This document shows positions 55,260-63,125 of a DNA stretch of 64,000 nt, in pieces. This DNA is from Nitrospinae bacterium bin107 (lineage in GTDB: Bacteria > UBA8248), in contig MPNJ01000006.1 of assembly GCA_002238965.1 (NCBI GenBank), positions 62,001-126,000 on the forward strand, given 5' to 3'. The stretch's first letter is position 1. Each line of letters begins with the position of its first letter. Made by a program: the position numbers and the translations under genes. Under the pieces are notes generated by a model that saw only the letters and a program-made list of their open reading frames with translations, made no database searches and was not told the origin of the DNA.

Positions 55260-55414
55260 CGCACCCCCACGATTTGATGAAAGGGCTTCCCGTATCGCAT
55301 CTCACGCGTAACGACACGAAAAACACATCTTTGGAAGAATGAAGACGCGCTCATTCTCGCAGAGACGGACAACTCGGGTCAAACCAAAATCCCGATTTTC
55401 ACTCGCGCGGAGCG

Positions 55415-56296
55415 TCAGCCACCCGAAGTTACCAGAACGGCTCCCGCTACGACGATCAGCGTGCCGACCACCAGGCGCTTTGTGATGACTTCCAGGTCGC
55501 GCAGCAGTACCACCGACAACAAAAGAACGAAAATCGGCGTCATGCGAACGAGCGGGGAAATCACCGCAAGCTGCCCGTCGCGCAGCGAGGTCCAGAACAG
55601 CACAGCGGAGAAGAGCCCGAACACGCCTGCCGGAACGCATGCCGCCGCAACCCGCATGCTCCACTGAAACTTCTGATCCTGCGAGGCGAAGCGCGAGGAA
55701 GCCAACAAACCCACGTTGGCTATCAGTGTGGCCACCAGAATGCCCAGCCATGGCGCGTTCATGGCGGCCAGCCCCGCTTTCCGAAGATACGGTGTAACGC
55801 TGAAAGCCGCCATTGCGATGAAAGCGAAGGTGTAACGCTTCAGCGAATACTCTCCCGAAATCCGCTCGCCGGTGAGCCAGATCATCCCGATGACGATAAG
55901 CAGGATTCCCAGCCAGACGCCGACGTCCGGGCGTTCGCCCAGAATTACAACGCCCATCAGCGCCGAACCGATGGGAGTCGCTGCCACGAGCACGTTCGTT
56001 CTGCTCACCCCGACGTTCTTACTCGAGCGAAGAGCACAGTAACGCGCTACGAGATTCCCCACCAAGCCAGTAAAAAGATACAAGATGAGAGCCGCCACCC
56101 AATCGCCTTCATAGATATCGAAAGATGGTGAGAAAACGACGGCAAGGACCGCCATCCACCCGTTCACCCAAAAGATGATCGTGAGCGCCGAGGCGCGTTC
56201 GAGCAATCTGCGAACGAGAATTTGGTTGCAGGCGAACAAGAAGGCGCCCAACAAAGCACGCAACTCCGGCGGTGCGTCAACGACAAAATTCAGCAT
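55415..56296 (-). CDS. EamA/DMT family transporter
   Basis: A 293-aa membrane protein with ten hydrophobic segments in two EamA repeats. Hallmarks are VLVAATPIGSALMGVVILGERPDVGVWLG (first repeat end, here described by its Ala-Thr-Pro and Gly-Glu) and AVISPLVRMTPIFVLLLS with VLLRDLE (second repeat end). It is the first of three EamA genes within 6 kb, only loosely similar to the next. The substrate is unknown. Confidence 0.86.
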   Translation of the reverse strand: MLNFVVDAPPELRALLGAFLFACNQILVRRLLERASALTIIFWVNGWMAVLAVVFSPSFDIYEGDWVAALILYLFTGLVGNLVARYCALRSSKNVGVSRTNVLVAATPIGSALMGVVILGERPDVGVWLGILLIVIGMIWLTGERISGEYSLKRYTFAFIAMAAFSVTPYLRKAGLAAMNAPWLGILVATLIANVGLLASSRFASQDQKFQWSMRVAAACVPAGVFGLFSAVLFWTSLRDGQLAVISPLVRMTPIFVLLLSVVLLRDLEVITKRLVVGTLIVVAGAVLVTSGG

Positions 56297-56449
56297 GTCA
56301 CAATCCCAACTAGAAAAGCGCTCGGGAGGAAGAAGACTCTGTGAGGACGAATATATCCATCACCTTAGCGCGTGAATTGATTGATCTATACTGTGCCATC
56401 CCACACCTATCATAAAAAAATGGCGAATCGATGCAGGGTGCAATAGCGC

Positions 56450-57334
56450 CTACCTGCCCAATACGATCAGCACAGCGCCCTCCACGGCAAGCAGCCCGCC
56501 TGCGATCACGCGCAAATTGATGCGTTCCAGCCTTTGATAAAAAAACCAGGAAAACAAGATTAAAAATAAAATGGAGAGCCGGTTAATCGGGATCACCTCT
56601 ATGAGCTTTCCGTTTTTTATGGAGAGCCAAAAGCAGTACGCCGAAATAATGTTGAAAAGCCCTCCGATGAGAACCAGCCATAGGCTTTTTCTATTCCAGG
56701 TTTTGGGATTGAGCTCATGATTTTTGACAAACGGTATGGAACCGAGTTGGAGAAGCGCGCCCGCCAACGCCGTGGTGGCGATGCCGAAAGCGGGAGAAGG
56801 AATCGTCTGAAACGCGAGCTTTCGCAATGGCGGGGCGAAGGAGAAGAAAAAGGCCGCCAAAATCGGCAGGAGATAATATAAAAAGGGAGCGCGCTTGCCT
56901 CCCGCTCCTCTTTCCTGCACAAGGAGAATCGCACCCAAAACGATAGCGAAAGTACCCAGGGCAATTGGAAAATTGATCGTCTCGCCGAAGAGGAACATGG
57001 CCAAAAAAGCGCTCCATATAGGATGGATTTGCAAAAAAATCTGGGAGCGCGCCATTCCGATGAGCGTGGCCGAGATGAAGTTCAGGTTTCTTGACAAAAA
57101 ATGAGAGCAAAGTCCCGCCAGGACGAACCAGAAAATCCCCACCAGAGGCCATTTTTCGAGACCGGCGCCCAGCACGTATATGGTCGAAGCGTAAGTTACC
57201 AGCGTTAAATTGGTCACAAAAGTGATCGCCTTCGGTCCTATCCACTGAAGGGCGCCTCGATAAATTGTTTGTGTGGCTGCCAAAAAGACAGCGGACAGGA
57301 AAGACAAAAAAATAGGGGGGAGCGATTCGATCAA
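56450..57334 (-). CDS. EamA/DMT family transporter (start uncertain)
   Basis: A membrane protein of about 294 aa with ten hydrophobic helices. The first repeat ends with IHPIWSAFLAMFLFGETINF, the second with PINRLSILFLILFSWFFYQRLE. The open frame runs to 57496, but the extra N-terminal stretch is polar, overlaps the promoter of the divergent gene at 57481 and has no ribosome site. TTG 57334, just before ESLPPIFLSFLSAVFLA, gives the normal family length. It lies 153 bp upstream of another EamA gene on the same strand. Confidence 0.8.
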   Translation of the reverse strand: MIESLPPIFLSFLSAVFLAATQTIYRGALQWIGPKAITFVTNLTLVTYASTIYVLGAGLEKWPLVGIFWFVLAGLCSHFLSRNLNFISATLIGMARSQIFLQIHPIWSAFLAMFLFGETINFPIALGTFAIVLGAILLVQERGAGGKRAPFLYYLLPILAAFFFSFAPPLRKLAFQTIPSPAFGIATTALAGALLQLGSIPFVKNHELNPKTWNRKSLWLVLIGGLFNIISAYCFWLSIKNGKLIEVIPINRLSILFLILFSWFFYQRLERINLRVIAGGLLAVEGAVLIVLGR

Positions 57335-57480
57335 GGTCCATCCAAGGGACAGAGAAATGAAACGAAGCGATTGCCTCGCATTATGACACGAGTAGCCGGC
57401 ATCCGTAATCCGAGTCCCGCGCGAAACAAGGCGCCGCATGATATATTCCCGGCTCCCGACTCCATTCGAGGATACAGAAA

Positions 57481-58155
57481 ATGACGCAGAACTCACCGAA
57501 GCCCGCCACGGAAACTTTTCTCGAATATGCCCTGTTGCCCGAAATGTACGCGCGTGAAGTAGAAGGCCTCACAGAGGAGCAAATCGATCTGAAACAACCC
57601 GAAAAAAGTTGGGGACTATGGTCGATTCGCGAGCAGGTCAGCCACATTGGTTACGTGAATTACAGGTGGTTTTTGCAGGTCTGGGGGAAATCCCTGTTTG
57701 GAGAGGATTTGCCGAGGCCGAAATCCCTATACGACACGGGCGGCGCAGATCGTCTCCTTGATCCCGAACGATTTCATGAGATGGGCGATTTGCTCGCCGC
57801 TTATGAAGACGGCTGCCATTTGGCGCAGGACATTCTGAAAAATGAAACCAGTGAATCCCTGCGGGAAAAAACCAAAGAAAGGGAAGTTCCTCAAAACTAC
57901 GAATGGCCTTCAGGCGATAAGTATATCGACTGGCTGGAAAACGTGGTCCTCAAAATCCACCCCGACGGCTTCTGGCGAGACGAGAAGAAAGACAACGTTT
58001 TTCACTACAACCTGGAGTGGACATTTCGCCATGTCCTCTGGGAAGGGTATGCCCATCTCAAAACCATCCAGGCGCACAAGCAAGCGCAGGGATTCGAAGC
58101 AAAGATAATGCTGGATGAGGGCGTAGGCTACCTCGCCGCGCTCACCTGGGAGTGA
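57481..58155 (+). CDS. DinB-like (damage-inducible/YfiT fold) protein
   Basis: A 224-aa four-helix-bundle protein of the DinB/YfiT-like putative metalloenzyme superfamily. The three-His site is suggested by REQVSHIGYVNY (about residues 50-61) and by FRHVLWEGYAHLKTI (about 180-194). LTEEQIDLKQPEKSWGLWSI is the typical lead-in. It is not related to DNA polymerase IV despite the name. GAGG lies 9 bases before the ATG. Its last 14 bases overlap the convergent LOG-family gene. Confidence 0.82.
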   Translation: MTQNSPKPATETFLEYALLPEMYAREVEGLTEEQIDLKQPEKSWGLWSIREQVSHIGYVNYRWFLQVWGKSLFGEDLPRPKSLYDTGGADRLLDPERFHEMGDLLAAYEDGCHLAQDILKNETSESLREKTKEREVPQNYEWPSGDKYIDWLENVVLKIHPDGFWRDEKKDNVFHYNLEWTFRHVLWEGYAHLKTIQAHKQAQGFEAKIMLDEGVGYLAALTWE

Positions 58156-58684
58156 GCATTCGTTGCACCAGCCCCTCGGGCGCATCGTCGACCGAGAATA
58201 GATTTAAACTTTTCTGCGTGATGAAACCCTCCTCGCGCGTATGGCGTAAAAACCCCAGCAAAGGATCATAATAGCCGCGCACGTTGAGCAGGCCGACGGG
58301 CTTTTCGTGATACCCGAGCTGAAGCCAGGTGATCATCTCCATGGTTTCCTCCAGCGTGCCGAGCCCTCCCGGCAGCGTGATGAAGCCATCGGCCAATTCC
58401 GCCATCAACGCTTTTCTCTCGTGCATCGTACGCACGACGCGAAGTTCGGTGATCCCCTCATGGGCGACTTCCATGTCCATCAACTTATCGGGAATCACGC
58501 CGATAATCTCTCCTCCGCTTTCGAGCACGGCGTCGGCCAGAACGCCCATGAGTCCGATACCCCCCGCGCCATACACCACGCCGATTCCGCGCTTGCACAA
58601 AGCATGTCCCAAGACTCGCGCCGCCTCCCGATACTCGGGCCGAACCCCTTTTGACGAACCGGCGAAAACACATATCCGTTTCAA
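58142..58684 (-). CDS. LOG-family nucleotide 5'-monophosphate phosphoribohydrolase
   Basis: A 180-aa Rossmann-fold protein of the TIGR00730/LOG family (once annotated lysine decarboxylase), which cleaves the N-glycosidic bond of cytokinin ribotides or purine nucleotides. The signature GGLGTLEETMEM follows LPGG near residue 103 (PGGxGTxxE), and GAGGIGLMGVLADAV is near 40. The start is TTG 58684 with GGAGG 8 bases upstream. The 3' end overlaps the DinB-like gene by 14 bp. Confidence 0.9.
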   Translation of the reverse strand: MKRICVFAGSSKGVRPEYREAARVLGHALCKRGIGVVYGAGGIGLMGVLADAVLESGGEIIGVIPDKLMDMEVAHEGITELRVVRTMHERKALMAELADGFITLPGGLGTLEETMEMITWLQLGYHEKPVGLLNVRGYYDPLLGFLRHTREEGFITQKSLNLFSVDDAPEGLVQRMLTPR

Positions 58685-58695
58685 GGAAATTTCCT

Positions 58696-58722
58696 CCCTG
58701 CCAGGACGGCGCCCAGGCAGGG
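58696..58722. repeat. Inverted repeat in the LOG/EEP intergenic region
   Basis: CCCTGCC and GGCAGGG form a 7-bp perfect stem with a 13-base loop between two divergent genes. A perfect 10-bp palindrome GGAAATTTCC (58685-58694) adjoins the LOG start. These may be regulatory, but no motif family is recognised. Confidence 0.35.
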
Positions 58723-58811
58723 GGTCGACATCCTCTGGCTTTTACATTTCATAGTCACACTCTCCTTCCGTTGGCATTACTTATCTTACTACCGCTACAC
58801 TCACCTTCGCC

Positions 58812-59540
58812 ATGAATATTCTCATCTGGAACATCATGCACGGCGGCGGACGCCGGGCGGTTAAAATCATAGAGCGCATCGACCGGGGACATCCTGACCT
58901 GCTCATCTTGATGGAATTTCGCGGCACTCCGCCCAGCCGGGAGATCGCCTCCCGCATCGAGGAACTGGGGCTGCCCCACCAACTGAGCACGAGGTCCGAA
59001 AGCCAACCGGCTAAAAACGCCCTGCTACTCGCCTCGCGCTGGCCGCTCAAGCGCATTCACTGGAAGAGGCCGCCCGAGCCCAAAGAGCGCCGCCTGCTCG
59101 CACACGTTCGCGCGCCCACGCCCATCTCCATCGCCGCCGTGCACGTGCCCAACCGCATAAGCGGAATCAAATATCCCTTCCTGGATGCGCTTTGCGATTT
59201 GACTTGCCGCTGGCGCGGTGGCGGAGCCTTACTGGTAGGTGATTTCAACACCGGGCGAATCGGTGAGGATGAAAGCGTAAAATGTTTCAACCGGCGTGAA
59301 GACGATTTCATGACGTCCTTGACCAAGACGGGCTGGGCGGATGCCTACCGCAGCGTCCATGGCCAAAAACGCGCATATACCTGGCGCGCGCCCGGCGGTG
59401 GGGGGAGTTTCCGGCTGGATCATGCGTTCATCAATCGGCACGCTCATGGCAGGCTGCTCGGCGCGCGCATTGATTGGCCGCCGGGAGACCCCAGGCCGCC
59501 GAGCGATCACGCCGCATTGTGGATCACGTTGAAAGATTGA
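58812..59540 (+). CDS. Endonuclease/exonuclease/phosphatase (EEP) family protein
   Basis: A 242-aa EEP-fold hydrolase. Catalytic motifs are NILIWNIMHGG (Asn, residues 2-12), ILMEFRG (Glu, about 32-38), AAVHVPN, LVGDFNTGRIG (Asp/Asn, about 140-150), SFRLDHAFI (Asp/His, about 197-205) and the final PSDHAALWI (Asp-His, about 229-237). All metal and catalytic residues are present, so it should be active, on nucleic acid, phosphoinositide-like or other phosphodiesters. There is no signal peptide. It precedes the CoA transferase by about 50 bp. Confidence 0.87.
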   Translation: MNILIWNIMHGGGRRAVKIIERIDRGHPDLLILMEFRGTPPSREIASRIEELGLPHQLSTRSESQPAKNALLLASRWPLKRIHWKRPPEPKERRLLAHVRAPTPISIAAVHVPNRISGIKYPFLDALCDLTCRWRGGGALLVGDFNTGRIGEDESVKCFNRREDDFMTSLTKTGWADAYRSVHGQKRAYTWRAPGGGGSFRLDHAFINRHAHGRLLGARIDWPPGDPRPPSDHAALWITLKD

Positions 59541-59593
59541 ATCTGGAAGTAGTAGAAAAAGGTTGCTCTTTTAGAACGGACGGGAGAAAAACC

Positions 59594-60772
59594 TTGAGCA
59601 GACCCCTTGAGGGCATCAAAGTACTGGACCTGACCCGCCTCGTCTCGGGCGGAATGTACGGCATGCAACTGGCCGACGCCGGCGCCGATGTCGTCAAGGT
59701 CGAAGTCCCAGGACGCGGGGATACACTGCGCGCATGGAACCCGTACTGGTGGAAGATCTATGGCCGGGGAAAGAGATCCATCACTGTAGACCTCACCAAG
59801 CAACGAGGGCAGGAGCTCATCCGGAAGCTGGCGGCCGAGGCGGACGTTCTCGCCGAGAATTTTTTCGTCGGCAAACTAGAAAGCTGGGGGCTCGGGCCGG
59901 ACGATCTGTGGAAGGTGAACCCGAGACTCATCGTCGTCCGGATATCCGGATGGGGGCAGGACGGGCCTTACCGCGACAGGCCGGGCTTCGGCACCCTGGT
60001 GGAGGCGATGTCGGGCTTTGCCGATATGAACGGATTTCCCGACTCCCCTCCCCTGGCTCCTCCCCAGCCCCTGGCCGACATGACGGCCGCGCTCCAGGGC
60101 GTCGCCTCCACCATGTTCGCGCTCTACCACCGCGACGCTCTGGGGGGCGACAAGGGACAGGTCATCGACCTGGCGCTTTACGAGCCGCTCTTCACGATGC
60201 TGGGCCCACAGGCAGCCCGTTATCTCATCGAAGGCAAAAAACGCCCCCGCCTGGGCAACCGCTCCGAAAACTCGGCGCCCAGAAACATCTATCCCACGAG
60301 CGACGGAAAGTGGGTGGCGATATCCGCCTCCACCCAGCCGATGTATGAGCGACTTGCCCGCGCCCTGGAGCGCGAAGACCTCATCACCGACGAGCGGTTC
60401 AGGAACAACGAGACACGCGTCGAGTATCATGATGCGCTCGATAAAATCGTGGCCGACGCAATAGGAAAACACAGCTGCGACGAAAACATGGAGAGATTCA
60501 ACACGGGCGGCGTAACGGCGAGCCCCGTCTATGACATTGAAGACATCCTCTCAGATCCCCATTTTCAGGCGAGAAACCTGGTGCGCCACGTGCCGGACTC
60601 GGATTTCGGCGCCGTGCCCATGCAGGGCGCTTTTCCGAGGATGTCAGAGACGCCCCTCGACATCGCCTGGACAGGGCCGGCCCTCGGAGAGCACACCGAA
60701 AAAATTCTCGACGAATGGCTGAGCATGTCATCCCCGGAAATCGAGCGCCTGCGAACCGAAGAAGTGCTGTAA
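59594..60772 (+). CDS. CaiB/BaiF (family III) CoA transferase
   Basis: A 392-aa CoA transferase. The start region LSRPLEGIKVLDLTRLVSG, DAGADVVKVEVPGRGD, the KRSITVDLTKQRGQE strand and the catalytic Asp in PLADMTAALQG (about residue 157) are visible. The start is TTG 59594, seven bases after GGGAG; the frame is open to 59474 but that stretch overlaps the EEP gene. It moves CoA between carboxylic acids; donor and acceptor are unknown. It ends 4 bp from the convergent EamA gene. Confidence 0.92.
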   Translation: MSRPLEGIKVLDLTRLVSGGMYGMQLADAGADVVKVEVPGRGDTLRAWNPYWWKIYGRGKRSITVDLTKQRGQELIRKLAAEADVLAENFFVGKLESWGLGPDDLWKVNPRLIVVRISGWGQDGPYRDRPGFGTLVEAMSGFADMNGFPDSPPLAPPQPLADMTAALQGVASTMFALYHRDALGGDKGQVIDLALYEPLFTMLGPQAARYLIEGKKRPRLGNRSENSAPRNIYPTSDGKWVAISASTQPMYERLARALEREDLITDERFRNNETRVEYHDALDKIVADAIGKHSCDENMERFNTGGVTASPVYDIEDILSDPHFQARNLVRHVPDSDFGAVPMQGAFPRMSETPLDIAWTGPALGEHTEKILDEWLSMSSPEIERLRTEEVL

Positions 60773-60775
60773 AAG

Positions 60776-61618
60776 TCAGCCTCTGGAAAACAGAATCACC
60801 GACACCGCGGCGAATGCGACGCCCACCCCTTTTCGCAGCGTTAATCTTTCTTTCAAAAAAATGATGGCGAGCACACCGGTCAACACGAAACTCAACTGGG
60901 CGATGGGCGCCACGACGACCGCCTCGCCATAGGTGAAACCCACGGCGATGGCCACATAACTCGAAGAGGTGAGCACGCCGCACACGAAGGGGAGCCAGAG
61001 CGGTACGCCACCCCTGGGCAACGGGTCTTTTTGCAGGAGCACGTAGGGTACGGCCATGCAGAAGACGCCCACGCTCTGCATCGCCGTCATCATGGCGGGT
61101 TTGGCCCCCATGCCGAGTCCCAGCTTGTAGAACAACCCGATGACGCCGAACATGCACATGGCGCCAATCGCCAAGCCGACGGAACGCTTATTCCCGACGG
61201 ACGCCGTCACGCCGCTGCCGCCCGCCGTCACGGCGAGAGCCGCCAAAACCAGAGCGAGACCCTTGATGAGATTGACACTCTCGCCCAGGAAAAAAATCGT
61301 AAGGGCGGCCGTAACCGCGAAATTCAGGCGGACGATCGGTACCAGCGCCACCGCTTCGCCTCGCCGCAGGGCGAGCAAAACGAATAAAAACGCGGTGAAC
61401 GCCAAAATCCCGTTGATGAAGCCAAAGGCGAGGCCCGGATTCCAGAGCAACTCATCGCGATAGTAGGCCAGGCCGAATGCGTTGGGCAGATACGCCATGT
61501 TTTGCAGAAACATGAAGGGCCCGCTTCGCATATCCCATTGCTGGCCCCATTTATAGAGAAAGTCATTGACGCCGAGAAAGCACAACGACATAAGCGCGAA
61601 GATGACTTCGGGCGGCAT
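60776..61618 (-). CDS. EamA/DMT family transporter
   Basis: A 280-aa membrane protein with ten hydrophobic helices. The first repeat ends PIVRLNFAVTAALTIFFLGE and the second PIAQLSFVLTGVLAIIFLKE, an unusually clear internal duplication. ATG 61618 has GGGGAG 8 bases upstream, which excludes the longer frame to 61654. It is the fourth EamA gene in the window. Confidence 0.87.
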   Translation of the reverse strand: MPPEVIFALMSLCFLGVNDFLYKWGQQWDMRSGPFMFLQNMAYLPNAFGLAYYRDELLWNPGLAFGFINGILAFTAFLFVLLALRRGEAVALVPIVRLNFAVTAALTIFFLGESVNLIKGLALVLAALAVTAGGSGVTASVGNKRSVGLAIGAMCMFGVIGLFYKLGLGMGAKPAMMTAMQSVGVFCMAVPYVLLQKDPLPRGGVPLWLPFVCGVLTSSSYVAIAVGFTYGEAVVVAPIAQLSFVLTGVLAIIFLKERLTLRKGVGVAFAAVSVILFSRG

Positions 61619-61929
61619 ACGCGACTCCCCGGCGCGGACGTCCCTGCCCGCCACGCATACCTCTTGGCTGATGGGGGGATGAAAGCGCCCTCGATTCAGG
61701 GAAGCTTCAAAGGGCAGGCTTCAAAACCGAAAAAATGATACGGCCCCCACCCCGGCGTGTCAACGGAATGAATGACGGCGAATAACCCCATATTCCATAA
61801 TACGACCGGCTTGGCGTAACCTTTGGAGCGTAAAACATGCTATCTTGGAGTTCATAGGCCAGACAAAATCGTTACAATCCAAAATACTGAGTGTTTTTGC
61901 TGTCATCTTTCAACAAAGGAGCCGAGGGA

Positions 61930-62394
61930 TTGGGTCGTGAATATCCTCTTCGCCCGATTGTCGGCGTAGGGGCCATCATCCTCGAAAACGAAAACGTCCT
62001 CATCGTCCGCCGGGGACAACCTCCCAAAATGGGCGCCTGGAGCATCCCAGGTGGCGGCGTCCACCTGGGAGAAGACCTCGAAGAAGCCTGTATGCGGGAG
62101 GTCAAGGAAGAAACCGGCCTGGACGTAGAAATTCTCTCTGAAGGCAGAGTATTGAACCGCGTCACCAGGGACGAATGGGGGCGCGTGCAATTTCATTACG
62201 TGCTAATCGACTTTGTGTGTCAGCCCACCGGGGGCGTGCTTGGGGCGGCGAGCGATATTTCGGAAGCCAAGTGGGTTCCGTTAAGCGAAGTATCCACCAT
62301 GCGTCCGATGACGAGTGGAACGGCGGAATTCATACTGGAATCGGTCGCCGCGCTTAACCAATCGTCGCGGTGGAAATATCGAGAAATCACATGA
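61930..62394 (+). CDS. NUDIX hydrolase
   Basis: A 154-aa NUDIX pyrophosphohydrolase. The full Nudix box GX5EX7REUXEEXGU is present from GGVHLGEDLEEACMREVKEE into TGLD (about residues 38-61). VGVGAIILENENVLIVRRG is the leading strand. It resembles the ADP-ribose/NADH-type group. The start is TTG 61930, 8 bases after AAGGAG; the GTG at 61891 lies before that site. Its stop overlaps the next gene by ATGA, so the two proteins are translationally coupled. Confidence 0.9.
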   Translation: MGREYPLRPIVGVGAIILENENVLIVRRGQPPKMGAWSIPGGGVHLGEDLEEACMREVKEETGLDVEILSEGRVLNRVTRDEWGRVQFHYVLIDFVCQPTGGVLGAASDISEAKWVPLSEVSTMRPMTSGTAEFILESVAALNQSSRWKYREIT

Positions 62395-63113
62395 ATGACT
62401 GCACAGAAAAAAAACCACCGAATCAACAACTCGCCGCTTTGTTTTTGCGTCTCGCCGCACGTGAACTCCAAACGCCCGCCTCTCACCTGAAAAGCAGATT
62501 TCTCGCCCTGGCCGAGGAATCAGACCCCTGGAAGGCGCGTGAGGAGATTCGGGAATTATCCGAGAACATGCATCTTTTAAGCCGCCTCATCGAAACGCTT
62601 TCCGACGCCGCCGACATCGAAACGCAGCATGTAACCCTGGAGAACGCGGAAATTAATCTCGCGCATCTTTTCAGCGAGCGCATCGGCAAGCGGTTGTGGA
62701 GTTTTCCATCTTTTCGGTTTTTACCTGAACTACCGCCTCGGCTCGATATATACGGCGACAGGACGAGGCTCACTTTTCTTATTGATGATCTGCTGGACGC
62801 GTCCATCCACATTGCGCCCGAGGGCGGCATCATCCACGCATTTCTCATGAGAGAAAACGACCGTATCTTTTTGTCGACCACCAACCGCGACGCGGAAATT
62901 CCGCCTTTTTGTTTCGATTCATTCATCGACTGGATGGCGAAAGACCTTGAAAATCCGGGCGCGCTTCAGGGAATCGGAATCGGTCTCTATCGAAGCCATC
63001 TCACCGCCCTTATCCTGGGTGGGCGCCTGGATATCACGTCACCTCCCGAGGGTGGCGCATCTTTCAGAGTAGAGTTTCCCGTTCATCATACACAACAATC
63101 CGATCTTCCATAG
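62391..63113 (+). CDS. Stand-alone degenerate histidine-kinase-like protein (pseudokinase)
   Basis: A 240-aa cytosolic protein with the outline of a HisKA dimerisation hairpin (about residues 14-80) followed by an HATPase domain (about 95-230). The H-box reads ARELQTPA instead of SHELRTPL, so the phospho-accepting His is Arg. The N-box reads IDDLLDASIHIAPEGG, without the Mg-binding Asn residues. The DxGxG box is absent. The G2 loop GIGIGLYRSHL and the closing GGRLDITSPPEGGASFRVEF are retained. There is no sensor domain, TM helix or response regulator. It starts inside the NUDIX stop (ATGA). It probably acts as a protein-binding scaffold. Confidence 0.75.
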   Translation: MNDCTEKKPPNQQLAALFLRLAARELQTPASHLKSRFLALAEESDPWKAREEIRELSENMHLLSRLIETLSDAADIETQHVTLENAEINLAHLFSERIGKRLWSFPSFRFLPELPPRLDIYGDRTRLTFLIDDLLDASIHIAPEGGIIHAFLMRENDRIFLSTTNRDAEIPPFCFDSFIDWMAKDLENPGALQGIGIGLYRSHLTALILGGRLDITSPPEGGASFRVEFPVHHTQQSDLP

Positions 63114-63125
63114 GAATACATCTAC

